Notes: generated by a model from the letters alone, not told the origin. Counted from the stretch's first letter, positions 28,693 to 37,848 are shown. The stretch: DNA of 64,000 bases from Desulfobulbaceae bacterium UBA2273 (GCA_002347095.1 DDWZ01000018.1:62001-126000); one strand, 5' to 3'. Made by a program: numbers and translations.

Positions 28693-29028
28693 ATGGGAAC
28701 ATCAGCAGGGAAAACCACGCTGGCAACGCTCATGTCCGACCCGGGCGCATACGTCCACGGTTCGCTGCGGATCACCGAGATTCTCGGGATGATGTCGGCA
28801 ACCGCCCTCCCCATTGCCAACGACACGGTCATGGGCGTTATCAATTTTCGGGGTAGAACCGTGCCGGTCATCGATCTGCGGGTGAACCCCATCGGCGGCC
28901 TCAACGGCTTTGCCGAACAGATCTGCATCCTGTCGGCGGAAGGCGCCCACCAGACGCCTCTTATCTTCGGCGCCTTGGTGGATTCGGAAGCCGACGCCTG
29001 GGAGATGATTGCAGGGAAGACCCACTAA
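28693..29028 (+). CDS. Short CheW-like protein, probably truncated
   Basis: 111 residues against about 140-160 for CheW, which couples chemoreceptors to CheA. The recognisable core is ITEILGMM ... DTVMGVINFRGRTVPVIDLRVN (about 27-63) and GALVDSEADAWEMI near the end. The first strand is absent and the last 30 or so residues of a CheW fold are missing. Its stop codon lies 5 bp before a hairpin-rich MITE-like element, so the C-terminus may have been lost by that insertion. The ribosome site CAGGAGGG is strong, so it is probably translated. Function doubtful. Confidence 0.65.
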   Translation: MGTSAGKTTLATLMSDPGAYVHGSLRITEILGMMSATALPIANDTVMGVINFRGRTVPVIDLRVNPIGGLNGFAEQICILSAEGAHQTPLIFGALVDSEADAWEMIAGKTH

Positions 29029-29033
29029 CAGTA

Positions 29034-29184
29034 GGGAGCCTTGAAAAATTCAAGGCTCCTGTGCGGGGCAAGGACGCCCCGTCATTTTCAGCCACTTAAG
29101 TTGCTGAAAATGTGAGCAAAGGCAAAACTTGTTTTGGTTTTGCGGCTTGAAAAATCAACAGGAAGTTGATTTTTCAAGGTTCCC
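29034..29184. mobile_element. MITE-like hairpin-rich element
   Basis: About 150 bp bounded by inverted copies of GGGARCCTTGAAAAAT (29034-29049 and 29169-29184). Inside are nested perfect stems: 29035-29045/29049-29059 (11 bp), 29083-29092/29103-29112 (10 bp) and 29146-29159/29165-29178 (14 bp), plus two shorter ones. No coding capacity. The terminal inverted repeats and size suggest a non-autonomous mobile element, though target-site duplication is not obvious. Confidence 0.5.
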
Positions 29185-29259
29185 AGTAAAGATCACAGGC
29201 CAGAGCGGGCCTTACACAAGTAGCCATTTGGATCGGTCCCCCCCCCTCGCCGGTCCAAG

Positions 29260-29297
29260 ACTTCCTGCCAAGTCTCTTCGGGGGCTTGGCAGGAAGT
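29260..29297. repeat. 13-bp perfect inverted repeat before cheD
   Basis: ACTTCCTGCCAAG at 29260-29272 pairs with CTTGGCAGGAAGT at 29285-29297 around a 12-base loop. No T-run follows. It lies 40 bp upstream of the cheD start and may influence its expression. Confidence 0.5.
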
Positions 29298-29336
29298 TGG
29301 CTTTTAGCAGGGCACACAATGCAACGGGAGCAGACC

Positions 29337-29957
29337 ATGGAGCACGGCGCAACACCGACGGTTGCAACCATTCCCGGAACACCCGCCATAAGGTTAGTCC
29401 CAACCATGCTGCAAACTTCTCTTTTCGTGTCCTACCCCGACCTGCCGATCATCAATCTTACCCCCGGCAAGCTGTTGATCACCGACCAGCCTTCCATTGT
29501 TTCCACCATCCTCGGCTCCTGCGTTTCCCTGTGCCTCCATCACGAAAGATTCCGGGTCGGCGCCATCTGCCACGGCATGTTGCCCCGCCAGACCAAAATA
29601 CCCATGCCCCAATATTTCCCGTATCTGGACACGGTGGTGCCCCATATGCTTGAAACCATGCGCAGCCGATACGGCATCGCCCCCTCGGAGCTGCAGGTAA
29701 AACTGTTCGGCGGGGCAAGCGTTCTCCAGACCAGCTTACCCGGCGCCGACGGCTTTGCCATCGGCCAACAGAACATTGCCGCGGCTCTTGAGGCCCTCGC
29801 CAGGTTCGGCCTTGTCCCGGGCGTGAAAAAAACCGGGGGAACCCAGGGCTACAAGATATTTTTCAATACCTCCACCGGCGAAGTTTTCGTACGGCGCATC
29901 GCCCCCAACCTTGCGAAAGGCTTTGCCCGAATCATGAAAGCACACTTCGCCCATTGA
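29337..29957 (+). CDS. cheD: Chemoreceptor glutamine deamidase
   Basis: 206 residues. CheD deamidates or demethylates chemoreceptors. The catalytic Cys62 is in LGSCVSLCLHH and His79 in GAICHGMLP, with FGGASV later. GGGAG stands six bases before ATG 29337; ATG 29406 would also keep the catalytic core. N-terminal 25 residues are extra. It fits with the two chemoreceptors at 32.4-36.0 kb; no cheA, cheB or cheR is in the window. Confidence 0.9.
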   Translation: MEHGATPTVATIPGTPAIRLVPTMLQTSLFVSYPDLPIINLTPGKLLITDQPSIVSTILGSCVSLCLHHERFRVGAICHGMLPRQTKIPMPQYFPYLDTVVPHMLETMRSRYGIAPSELQVKLFGGASVLQTSLPGADGFAIGQQNIAAALEALARFGLVPGVKKTGGTQGYKIFFNTSTGEVFVRRIAPNLAKGFARIMKAHFAH

Positions 29958-29982
29958 CCCCCAACCGTTTCCGGCCCCGTCC

Positions 29983-30375
29983 ATGACCAGCCCGCAGATC
30001 CTGATCGCAGAAGATGAAAAACATACCCGGCTGGCCCTGCATCTCGTCTTGCGCCAGGCAGGATTCGGCGTGATCCTGACGACCAATGGCCGGGATGCCT
30101 ACGAAAAAATCCGGCAGCAGCCAGCCAACCACCCCATCAGCCTGATCATCACCGACTTCAAGATGCCCGAACTGGACGGCCTTGGCCTGATCGACAAACT
30201 CCAGGGGGAAAACATCCGTATCCCGATCATGGTCATTACCGGTTACGGCGACAAGGAACTCCTCCGGCAACTGCGCAAACGCGGCTGCGCCTCTTATATC
30301 GACAAACCTTTCATCCCCGCGGAAGTCCTGAACCGGATCGCCGGTGTTCTGCCACACGCCTTAGCCGTGGCCTGA
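29983..30375 (+). CDS. Single-domain response regulator (CheY-like)
   Basis: 130 residues, one receiver domain with acidic pair E10/D11, phospho-acceptor D58 in IITDFKMPELDG, Thr in VITGYG and Lys in YIDKPF. It lacks an output domain, so it signals by protein contact. Located 25 bp after cheD, it is probably co-transcribed and may be a chemotaxis or relay regulator. Confidence 0.88.
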   Translation: MTSPQILIAEDEKHTRLALHLVLRQAGFGVILTTNGRDAYEKIRQQPANHPISLIITDFKMPELDGLGLIDKLQGENIRIPIMVITGYGDKELLRQLRKRGCASYIDKPFIPAEVLNRIAGVLPHALAVA

Positions 30376-30568
30376 ATACTTTCCGCGCCTGGACCTCCCG
30401 CCATGTTCTCCGCCTTCTCCTTCCTGCCCCTCCGCCAGCTCCGGTTCTCGCCCGCGCCTCTCCGAGAAAAGCTATTGACCAGCCTTTGCGAACACACTAA
30501 AAGAAGAAAAGCTCTGCCGCCGCGGCAGGACGAACACAGATCAACCACGCATCCAGCAGGTTTTCCAT

Positions 30569-32251
30569 ATGGTTTCCATAGCTACCATCGGTCCGGAAGG
30601 CTCCAACGCCTGGCAGGCGGCGCGCCAGTATAACCAGGGCGCGACAATCAGGCTTTTCCCGAATCTGCCCACGGTATTCAAGGCCTTTATCGAGCGGAAA
30701 ACCGACCTGGCCCTGGTGCCGGTCTTCAATACCCGCGAAGGGCAGGTCAAGGAATACAGCCGGTTGATCAAAGGGATGGACACTGGATTTTGGCAGGACA
30801 ACATCGTTCTGCCCATTCATCTTTCCCTGGGCAGCCTTTCCGCCACGGAGCCGATCACCATGCTTCTGGGTAAAAGCGGAGTGCTGCGTCAGTGCGAAGA
30901 CTACATCACCAATACCTACCCCGAGGCAACCCTTACCACGGTGCATGACCTGGATGCGGCGGTGCGGGACATCAAGGAACAGGGGCTTGCCACCCACGGG
31001 ATCATCGAATCCGAGGAGGCGCTTCGCGCTTACGGCCTGGCCATCCGCGCCAGGGAGATCGTGCCCCACAATCGTACCCGCTACGCAGTGCTGGGTCCGA
31101 ACCCGGCTCCCCGCACCGGGTACGATGCCACGGTGCTGGTCACCACTCCGATCAAGGATCGGGTCGGTATCCTGGTGGACCTTTTAAACGAGTTCACCAA
31201 ACGCAGTATCAACCTGATCGACATGCAGACGGAAACAGATCCCCAGACCCAGAAGCTCCAGTTCTTCATCGAGTTTGAAGGGCATCTTTCCGACGAGCGG
31301 GTCCGCGTGGCCATCGACCGCATCGAGCACCAAGTCATCCAAGAACCCGGCTCCGTGCGGGTGCTGGGCAGCTTTCCCAGGGTGGACATGCGGGTCAAAC
31401 GCATCAAAACCTTCGGTTTCATCGGCAGCGGCGACATGAGCCTCTGGTTTGCCGAGCGCTTGAAGAGCGAGGGCTACGAAACCATGATCACCGGCCGCAG
31501 CAGCACACTGCGGCCCGCGGAGATGATCCCGCAAGTGGACGTGGTGGTGATCTGCGTACCCATCAGCGCCACCCCCGCGGCGATAACGGAATACGGCCCG
31601 CTGCTGGCGGAAAACCAGGCCCTGATCCTGCTGGCCGGCGAAGCGGAAAACGTGCTGCACACCGCCCTGACCCACACCAAGGAAGGGGTGGAGGTGCTGC
31701 TGGTCCATAACCTGTGGGGACCGCAGGCGGCAACGATGAAGGACAAAAATGCCTCGGTGGTCCGCACCGCACGCAGCGGGGTTTTAAGCAGCGAATTCGA
31801 GGCCTTTCTTTACAAGCACGGGGCCAAGATCTCCCACGATGCTCCGGGCCAGCACGATCTGATGATGGGGGTAAGCCAGAAATTGCCCACCTCCATCTCG
31901 GTGGCCCTGGCCATGGCCCTCAAGGACAACGCCATCCCTCCGGAGGATATCGGCAGCCACGCCACCCTCACCTCGCTCTATTCCATCCTTTCCATGGCCA
32001 GAGTGCACAGCCAGAACCCCCGCACCTATGGAGAGATCATGTCCACCAGCGGCCAAGGGTCCCGCATCGTTCTCAGCTTCGCCAAAAACCTCGAAAAGAT
32101 CACCACAATGGCCGAAGCCGGCGATATCGAAGCGCTTTGCGCGGTGATTGAGGAAAACCGGAGGTATCTGGGCGAAGGGTTTCTCAAGGATCGCATGCAA
32201 CAAGCCCTCGCCGTGGACGCCACCCTGGGCCGGGTGCTCAGCCGCGACTGA
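30569..32251 (+). CDS. Prephenate dehydratase - ACT - prephenate dehydrogenase fusion
   Basis: 560 residues. Residues 1-180 form a dehydratase-like domain (IGPEGS, and NRTRYAVLG at 168-176 with TRY in place of the family TRF). Residues about 188-265 are an ACT domain (KDRVGILVDLLNEFTKRSINL) that would bind phenylalanine or tyrosine. Residues from about 280 form a TyrA-like dehydrogenase with NAD loop GFIGSGDMSLW and catalytic-type His in LLVHNLWGP. One chain could thus send prephenate to both phenylpyruvate and hydroxyphenylpyruvate. The dehydratase part is divergent (GPEGS-N rather than G-SH) and its activity is less certain. Confidence 0.8.
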   Translation: MVSIATIGPEGSNAWQAARQYNQGATIRLFPNLPTVFKAFIERKTDLALVPVFNTREGQVKEYSRLIKGMDTGFWQDNIVLPIHLSLGSLSATEPITMLLGKSGVLRQCEDYITNTYPEATLTTVHDLDAAVRDIKEQGLATHGIIESEEALRAYGLAIRAREIVPHNRTRYAVLGPNPAPRTGYDATVLVTTPIKDRVGILVDLLNEFTKRSINLIDMQTETDPQTQKLQFFIEFEGHLSDERVRVAIDRIEHQVIQEPGSVRVLGSFPRVDMRVKRIKTFGFIGSGDMSLWFAERLKSEGYETMITGRSSTLRPAEMIPQVDVVVICVPISATPAAITEYGPLLAENQALILLAGEAENVLHTALTHTKEGVEVLLVHNLWGPQAATMKDKNASVVRTARSGVLSSEFEAFLYKHGAKISHDAPGQHDLMMGVSQKLPTSISVALAMALKDNAIPPEDIGSHATLTSLYSILSMARVHSQNPRTYGEIMSTSGQGSRIVLSFAKNLEKITTMAEAGDIEALCAVIEENRRYLGEGFLKDRMQQALAVDATLGRVLSRD

Positions 32252-32307
32252 TTCCGGCCCATACTGATTCCGGCACATGAAGTGCGACAATTTTTCACAA
32301 ACAACCC

Positions 32308-32335
32308 TTGACGCTCTAGCCATTTTTTCTATATG
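32308..32335 (+). promoter_or_regulatory. Candidate promoter for the first chemoreceptor
   Basis: TTGACG (32308-32313) and TATATG (32330-32335) with a 16-bp spacer, about 65 bp upstream of the ATG. GGAGGAG serves as the ribosome site. Confidence 0.4.
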
Positions 32336-32400
32336 GTGAAGGGTATTCAATCAATTTTCAGGATATTCCTCCTGATTAACCCGCTCTGCGGAGGAGAGAA

Positions 32401-34002
32401 ATGGCCAAAAAACAGGCAACAATAGGCAAGAAAATCGGCGGCGGCTTCGGGGTGATACTTCTCCTGACCGCCGTAATTATCGGCGTTTACCAATTCGCCC
32501 TCATCTCCTCCACCTCCACCTTCAGCCAACTCATCAAGGTCGACATGGCCATAGCCGTGCGGACCAATGCCGCCCTGAATCACCTCAACAAATGCCGCCG
32601 CTTTGAAAAGGATTTCCTGCTCACAGGCAACGAAGACAAGGCCAAGGAACAGCGGGACAGTTTCGCCGATCTTGAAGACGAGCTGGACACCATCGAAGCC
32701 ATGGCCAAGAAAGAGGGCAATACGAAAAGGATTGCGGAGATCGCAAAAGTTCGCCCGCTCGTGGAGACGTACCAGAAAAACTTCGAGCTCATAGTAACCG
32801 CTCCGGAATATGAACGGATGAGCATCGAACCAAAGCTCCGGGCGGCAGCCAAGTCGGCGGAACCTGTTTTGAACGATTTTTATGAAACCGTTCAAAACGA
32901 GACGAATCAACACACGGTTGAAGCCGAGGAGCAAGCCAAATACCTGGGTCTGCTGGCCCTGGTTTTGGGCATCATCGTCTTGGCCGGCGGCGCTATCCTC
33001 GCCTTTTTCCTTGGCCGGGGAATCTCCTCCACCCTCAAGCAGGTCAGCCAGACTTTGAACGAGGGAGCTGATCAGGTGGCTGCCGCGGCGGGCGAGGTCT
33101 CCTCCTCCAGCCAGACCTTGGCGGAAGGCGCTTCCCAACAGGCGGCGGCGGTGGAAGAAACCTCCGCCTCCCTGGAAGAGGTCGGAGCCATGATCAAGCA
33201 AGATGCGGACAATGCCCGCCAAGCCGACGAACTGATGAAGGAGGCCAATACGGTAATCTTGAGCGCGGATGAATCCATGAAAAAGCTCACCGTCTCCATG
33301 GAGGAAATCTCCGCTGCCAGCGCCCAAACCCAAAAGATCGTCAAAACCATCGACGAAATCGCCTTCCAGACCAATCTGCTCGCTCTGAATGCGGCGGTTG
33401 AAGCGGCCCGGGCCGGCGAGGCTGGGGCCGGATTCGCGGTGGTGGCCGATGAGGTGCGCAACCTGGCCATGCGGGCGGCGGAGGCGGCCAAAAACACCTC
33501 CAATCTCATCGAGGGAACAGTGCAGAAGATTACCGCCGGCAATGCCCTGGTCAGCGAGACCAGCGAATCGTTCTATGTTGCCGCCCAATCCACCACCCGC
33601 ATCGGCACGATCATCTCCGAGATTGCCGGAGCGGCGAGCCAACAGGCCAACGCCGTAGTCCAGGTCACCAAGGCCATCCACGAAATCGACACCGTTACCC
33701 AGGCAAACGCCGCGGCAGCGGAAGAATCGGCCTCAGCCTCCGAAGAGTTGAGCGCCCAGGCGGAAATGATGAAGGGCTCGGTTGGGCAATTGCTGGAAAT
33801 GGTGGGCGGCGGTGAGAGTCCGGCAATCGAGCCGCCGGCACAGAAAAAATTGAAGCGCCCCCCCACTTTGTCACAGTCCGGCGCCAAAAAGATCGCACCT
33901 CCGGCAAGAAAGGCTCTGCCCCCGGCGCCAAAAAGCAGTCCGGCCAAGGGGACAAAACCCGAGGATATCATCCCCATGGGCGACGACTTTGAGGATTTTT
34001 GA
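32401..34002 (+). CDS. Methyl-accepting chemotaxis protein
   Basis: 533 residues. Membrane helices at about 11-33 and 183-206 flank a helical periplasmic sensor of about 150 residues with no cofactor motif that I recognise. The cytoplasmic signalling tip [39 protein letters not shown] is intact and lies between methylation helices. A Pro/Lys-rich linker leads to a C-terminal tail [13 protein letters not shown], close to the tail of the next receptor, possibly a tether for adaptation enzymes. CheD motifs in the methylation helices cannot be assigned. Confidence 0.92.
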   Translation: MAKKQATIGKKIGGGFGVILLLTAVIIGVYQFALISSTSTFSQLIKVDMAIAVRTNAALNHLNKCRRFEKDFLLTGNEDKAKEQRDSFADLEDELDTIEAMAKKEGNTKRIAEIAKVRPLVETYQKNFELIVTAPEYERMSIEPKLRAAAKSAEPVLNDFYETVQNETNQHTVEAEEQAKYLGLLALVLGIIVLAGGAILAFFLGRGISSTLKQVSQTLNEGADQVAAAAGEVSSSSQTLAEGASQQAAAVEETSASLEEVGAMIKQDADNARQADELMKEANTVILSADESMKKLTVSMEEISAASAQTQKIVKTIDEIAFQTNLLALNAAVEAARAGEAGAGFAVVADEVRNLAMRAAEAAKNTSNLIEGTVQKITAGNALVSETSESFYVAAQSTTRIGTIISEIAGAASQQANAVVQVTKAIHEIDTVTQANAAAAEESASASEELSAQAEMMKGSVGQLLEMVGGGESPAIEPPAQKKLKRPPTLSQSGAKKIAPPARKALPPAPKSSPAKGTKPEDIIPMGDDFEDF

Positions 34003-34019
34003 TTCTTTAAAAAAAAATT

Positions 34020-34048
34020 GGAACTTTCACCGTAAGGGAACGGTCATA
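34020..34048 (+). promoter_or_regulatory. ECF/sigma-E-like promoter ahead of candidate small RNA B
   Basis: GGAACTT at 34020-34026, a 16-bp spacer and GTCATA at 34043-34048. The -35 is a perfect match and shares a longer string, GGAACTTTYACC, with the promoter at 11110. The -10 departs from GTCTAA at two positions, so it is weaker evidence than the other two. Confidence 0.55.
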
Positions 34049-34054
34049 CAATTA

Positions 34055-34189
34055 TAAACACTGTGAAAGAGTAGAAATCTCCTCCTTTGGTTTCTTTTTT
34101 CACCTTGTTTCTCCTCCCTCTCCCCTCGCCGCCACAAGCGGCACTCAGAGGCCATTTCCATCTTTGCGGAAATGGCCTCTGTTTTTTTT
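34055..34189 (+). ncRNA. Candidate sigma-E-dependent small RNA B
   Basis: About 135 nt between a sigma-E-like promoter and a textbook terminator, with no reading frame that looks coding. Two CU-rich stretches (34078-34088 and 34109-34127) each contain CTCCTCC, complementary to Shine-Dalgarno sequences, as in trans-acting repressor RNAs. Layout matches candidate A at 11.1 kb. The alternative is a long 3' untranslated region of the upstream chemoreceptor. Confidence 0.5.
34147..34189 (+). terminator. Intrinsic terminator between the two chemoreceptor genes
   Basis: AGAGGCCATTTCC (34147-34159) pairs perfectly with GGAAATGGCCTCT (34168-34180), followed by eight T. It ends the upstream chemoreceptor transcript and/or candidate RNA B. 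The remaining 130 bp to the next start show only a ribosome site. Confidence 0.9.
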
Positions 34190-34320
34190 ACCCACATCTT
34201 TTTTCTCTTGATAATCCTTCTTACTTCATCCTATCCTAAGAACTGAAACGCCTGTCACCTGGCCTGTCCGCCCCACAACAAGCAGGGGGAAGTTTCCCCC
34301 GGGTTTTCAAGGAGAACAAG

Positions 34321-36051
34321 ATGGATCTCAAGCAGTGGTCGTTGCGGGGGAAAATAGTCCTGGTGGGGGTCGTGCTGCCCACCCTGCTCATCGTGGGATT
34401 GTTCCGTCTTTACTCCGGAGAATCAAGGGAAAAAACCCTCACTGCTTACGCGGACAAGGCCAGAGCCATCTGTCTGACCGCCGAGTCCACCCGGGACGAG
34501 ATGGAAAAGAATTGGCAGATGGGACTGTTCACCGCCGAACGCCTCCGGGAATTGGCCGATGCCGGAGAAAAAGAAAAGGTTCTGGCCATGGTTCCGGTGT
34601 TTGCCGCCTGGAATGCGGCCATGCGCAAGGCGCAGGAAGGCGGCTACACCTTCAAGGTGCCGAAGCATTCCCCCAGAAACCCCAAAAACGAGCCGGACCA
34701 GCTTGAGGCAAAGGCGCTCAAGCTGATGGACGAGCAGAATCTTGACGAATATTACGAGATAGACCCCGCACTCAACGCTGTCCGGTATTTCCGGGCGGTC
34801 CGCCTTTCGGAAACCTGCCTGCTCTGCCACGGCGACCCAAAAACCTCCCAAGCGCTCTGGGGCAACGACAACGGAACCGACCCCACCGGCGGCCCCATGG
34901 AAAATTGGAAAACAGGCGAGATGCACGGAGCCTTCGAGGTGATCCAGTCCCTGGAGCAGGCGGACAAACAGTTGAGCGCCTCGATCACCAAAGCCACATA
35001 CCTGGTGGTGGTCGGCCTCGCCATCATGGCGGTGCTCTTCGCCACCCTGGTGATCCGCATCGTTTCCAATTCGGTGATCAAGCCGGTCACCCGGATCATC
35101 GCCGACCTGACCCGGGGCGCGGACAACCTGCTTGACGCAGCCAACCAGGTATCTTCAGCCAGCCACGAACTGGCCGACGGCGCCACCCGTCAAGCCGCGA
35201 GCCTTGAGGAGACCTCGGCCTCGCTGGAAGAGATGTCCTCCATGACCAAACAAAACGCCGAGAACGTCAGCCAAACCAGCCTGATGGCGGAAAACGCCAG
35301 GAGCTCGGCCGAGGTCGCCCAGCAGAGCATGGAGAAGATGACCGAGGCCATCGGTAGCATCAAAAAATCCGCCGACCAAACCGCGGTGATCATGAAAACC
35401 ATTGACGAAATCGCCTTCCAGACCAACCTGCTGGCCCTGAATGCGGCCGTTGAGGCAGCGCGGGCCGGCGAGGCGGGCGCGGGCTTCGCCGTGGTGGCGG
35501 AAGAGGTTCGCTCACTGGCCCTGCGCAGCGCGGAAGCCGCCAAAAATACGGCGCAACTCATTGAAAAATCCCAGAAAAACGCGGACAACGGCGTCAAATC
35601 CGCCTCCGAAGTAAAAGAAATCCTGACCAAGATCGTTGACGGGGTCAAGAAGGTCAGCCAACTGGCCAGGGAGATCACCGTGGCCAGCGACGAGCAGGCC
35701 TTGGGCGTCAATCAGATCAACAGCGCCGTTGCCGATGTGGACAAAGTAACCCAGGGCAACGCCGCCATTTCCGAAGAGGCTGCCTCGGCAAGCGAGGAGC
35801 TTTCCGGCCAGGCCAGGGAATTGAGCGAACTGGTCCACTCCCTGGCCGAGATCGTGGGCGCCCGAGAGACCAGCACTCCGCCGCCAAAAAACATCGGCAG
35901 AAAAACACCGGCACACCTTCAGCAACGTACATCCCTGGCGAGCCCGGCAAAGCCGGTAAAAAAACTTGCCGCTCCTGCGGCCGCACAGCCCAAGACGGCC
36001 AAGGCGCAGGATGTCATCCCCTTTGACGACGATGAGTTTGAAAATTTCTAG
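34321..36051 (+). CDS. Heme-binding methyl-accepting chemotaxis protein (DUF3365 sensor)
   Basis: 576 residues. Helices at about 12-30 and 221-242 enclose a periplasmic DUF3365/Tll0287-like domain with one c-type heme site C166-L-L-C169-H170, so it probably senses redox state, oxygen or nitric oxide. The cytoplasmic part has a signalling tip identical in most positions to the first receptor, and a C-terminal tail [19 protein letters not shown] precedes the ATG. Bacteriohemerythrin follows 23 bp downstream, supporting an oxygen-related role. Confidence 0.92.
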   Translation: MDLKQWSLRGKIVLVGVVLPTLLIVGLFRLYSGESREKTLTAYADKARAICLTAESTRDEMEKNWQMGLFTAERLRELADAGEKEKVLAMVPVFAAWNAAMRKAQEGGYTFKVPKHSPRNPKNEPDQLEAKALKLMDEQNLDEYYEIDPALNAVRYFRAVRLSETCLLCHGDPKTSQALWGNDNGTDPTGGPMENWKTGEMHGAFEVIQSLEQADKQLSASITKATYLVVVGLAIMAVLFATLVIRIVSNSVIKPVTRIIADLTRGADNLLDAANQVSSASHELADGATRQAASLEETSASLEEMSSMTKQNAENVSQTSLMAENARSSAEVAQQSMEKMTEAIGSIKKSADQTAVIMKTIDEIAFQTNLLALNAAVEAARAGEAGAGFAVVAEEVRSLALRSAEAAKNTAQLIEKSQKNADNGVKSASEVKEILTKIVDGVKKVSQLAREITVASDEQALGVNQINSAVADVDKVTQGNAAISEEAASASEELSGQARELSELVHSLAEIVGARETSTPPPKNIGRKTPAHLQQRTSLASPAKPVKKLAAPAAAQPKTAKAQDVIPFDDDEFENF

Positions 36052-36074
36052 CAATCACACACAGGAGAAAAAGC

Positions 36075-36482
36075 ATGGCCTTATTGACGTGGCAGGACAA
36101 GTATTCCGTCGGCATCAAGCAAATCGACGACCAGCACAAACAGTTGATCACCATGATCAACGATCTCAACGACGCCATGCTGGCGGGCAAGGGCAAGGAC
36201 GCCCTGATGCCGGTGCTGACCAAGCTGGCCAATTACTGCGTGAGCCATTTCGCGGTCGAGGAAAAAATGTTCGACACCCATGGATACCCGGAAACCGCCG
36301 ACCACAAGGATAAGCACAACAAGATGACCGCCAAGGTCAAGGCGCTCATCGGCGAGGTGCAAAGCGGCAAAAGCACGGTCAGCATCGAGGTGATGAACTT
36401 CCTCAAAAACTGGCTGGACAAGCACATCATGGAAACGGACAAAAAATACGGCCCCTACCTGAACAGCAAGGGCGTCAGCTAA
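36075..36482 (+). CDS. Bacteriohemerythrin
   Basis: 135 residues, a single four-helix hemerythrin domain. All di-iron ligands are present: H21, H58 and E62 (H-x3-E), H77 and H81 (H-x3-H), H117 and D122 (H-x4-D). It reversibly binds oxygen and may deliver it to, or scavenge it from, enzymes. AGGAG stands before the ATG. It is probably co-transcribed with the heme chemoreceptor upstream. Confidence 0.95.
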   Translation: MALLTWQDKYSVGIKQIDDQHKQLITMINDLNDAMLAGKGKDALMPVLTKLANYCVSHFAVEEKMFDTHGYPETADHKDKHNKMTAKVKALIGEVQSGKSTVSIEVMNFLKNWLDKHIMETDKKYGPYLNSKGVS

Positions 36483-36571
36483 GAGCGTTCCCCTCCCCGG
36501 GCCGGGGGGAGCAGCCAGTTTCGCTCCCCCGGCCTCTCCCCGCCATCTTTCCAGCCATCCCAGGGTTCTCC

Positions 36572-36769
36572 ATGATCTGCCGGGTAAACATCGACACTTA
36601 TCGCTGCAACAGTTGCGAAACCTGCGTGGTCATCTGCCCCGAGGTCTTCCGCATGAACCCGGCGCTGGAAAAAGCAGAACCCGTCTCCGACACCGCGCCG
36701 TGCAGCGAAGCGCTGGAACGGGCCGTTGCCATGTGTCCGGAAAAATGCATTGAGCTTGAACGGGTATGA
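36572..36769 (+). CDS. Small [4Fe-4S] ferredoxin
   Basis: 65 residues with one cluster-binding region: C12, C15, C18 and C22 in CNSCETCVVICPEVF and a distal MCPEKCIEL. The spacing resembles monocluster ferredoxins, with an extra pair of Cys that may form a disulfide. Cytosolic electron carrier. It lies 89 bp after bacteriohemerythrin; partner unknown. Confidence 0.85.
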   Translation: MICRVNIDTYRCNSCETCVVICPEVFRMNPALEKAEPVSDTAPCSEALERAVAMCPEKCIELERV

Positions 36770-36823
36770 TCCCGCCTCCACCTTGCCTCGCACCCGTCAG
36801 GCATTCCCACAGTCTCCAGACAC

Positions 36824-36853
36824 AAAAGGCCACCCGGTTCCGGATGACCTTTT
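36824..36853. terminator. Bidirectional terminator between ferredoxin and hsp20
   Basis: AAAAGG...CACCCGG pairs with CCGGATG...CCTTTT with two mismatches around a TT loop, giving A/T runs on both sides. It separates two converging transcripts. Confidence 0.65.
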
Positions 36854-36882
36854 CTCCCTAAGCAAGTAATGCCTGGCTCGGA

Positions 36883-37284
36883 TCAGATGCCCTGCACCTC
36901 AATCCTGCGGGGCTTGGCGGGCGCGATTTTGGGCAACACCAGGGTCAGCACCCCATCGGCCATGGTGGCTTGGATCTTTTCCTGATCAATGGTTTCGGCC
37001 ACCGTGAACTTGCGCAGGTAACTCCCGGGCTCAAATTCGCGCAACAGAACAGTTTCCCCTCCGTGCTCTTGCGGGGCCACGGTGCCGCGAATGGTCAGGG
37101 TTTCATTCTCCAACTCGATTTCAACCCCATCCTTGGCAACCCCCGGCATCTCCGCGAGCACATTGACCGCCTCGGCGGTTTCAAAGATATCCACCGCGGG
37201 CACATACTGCTTTTCCGGCTTGGTGGGCTCCCCTGCCTGCTGCACTTCCTGTTTCTGCTGGACCTGCATTTCTTTTTCCGTCAT
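36883..37284 (-). CDS. Hsp20/alpha-crystallin small heat-shock protein (second of pair)
   Basis: 133 residues. A short Gln/Glu-rich N-terminus precedes an alpha-crystallin domain (about 28-115: VNVLAEMPGVAKDGVEIELENETLTIRG) and the C-terminal KPRRIEV tail that packs in oligomers. Holdase chaperone for unfolding proteins. AAGGAG is eight bases before the ATG. It lies 47 bp behind the other hsp20, probably in one operon. Confidence 0.93.
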   Translation of the reverse strand: MTEKEMQVQQKQEVQQAGEPTKPEKQYVPAVDIFETAEAVNVLAEMPGVAKDGVEIELENETLTIRGTVAPQEHGGETVLLREFEPGSYLRKFTVAETIDQEKIQATMADGVLTLVLPKIAPAKPRRIEVQGI

Positions 37285-37331
37285 GGGTGCACTCCTTCAA
37301 AAAAGCATGAACACACTGCGGCAAAACTGAC

Positions 37332-37784
37332 TCAGCCGACATTCACCTTGATCTGTCGCGGCTTTACCGCTTCCGCCTTGGGCAGGGTGATGGTGACGAT
37401 CCCGTTCGCGGCCTGTGCCCCGATCCTCTCAACCTGAACCTTGGCCGGCAGGGTGATGGCCCGGCTGAACCTGCCGCACTCAAGCTCCCGGCGGTGATAG
37501 GAATATTTTTCCTCGGCCGTGCAGGTTTTCCGTTCGCCCCGGATGGTCAGGGTGTCGCCCTCAATGGAGATCTCCACCTCGCTGGCAGGCACCCCGGGAA
37601 TCTCGGCCCGCACATAGAGGTTGCCGCTGTCTTCGGAAATGTTCAGGGCCGGAAAAACCGTGCCCCGTCCGCCAGCTTCCTGCCCGGCCCCCTGAAAAAG
37701 CGCGTCCAGCTCGCGGCGCATCCTTTCAAAATCGGCCCAGGGATTTCTGAACAATTTCTGATCGGCAAATCGTACTATCGCCAT
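37332..37784 (-). CDS. Hsp20/alpha-crystallin small heat-shock protein (first of pair)
   Basis: 150 residues. Alpha-crystallin domain (about 40-135) with AEIPGVPASEVEISIEGDTLTIRGERK and terminal KPRQIKV. The in-frame GTG at 37790 abuts the AAGGAG site; ATG 37784 is six bases from it and is preferred. N-terminus DFERMRRELDALFQG is typical of bacterial class A Hsp20. Confidence 0.94.
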   Translation of the reverse strand: MAIVRFADQKLFRNPWADFERMRRELDALFQGAGQEAGGRGTVFPALNISEDSGNLYVRAEIPGVPASEVEISIEGDTLTIRGERKTCTAEEKYSYHRRELECGRFSRAITLPAKVQVERIGAQAANGIVTITLPKAEAVKPRQIKVNVG

Positions 37785-37848
37785 ACGCACCTCCTTTGAT
37801 AATTATGTGTAACAACCCGATTTAACAGAGTTTATCAGCTTTACACAC

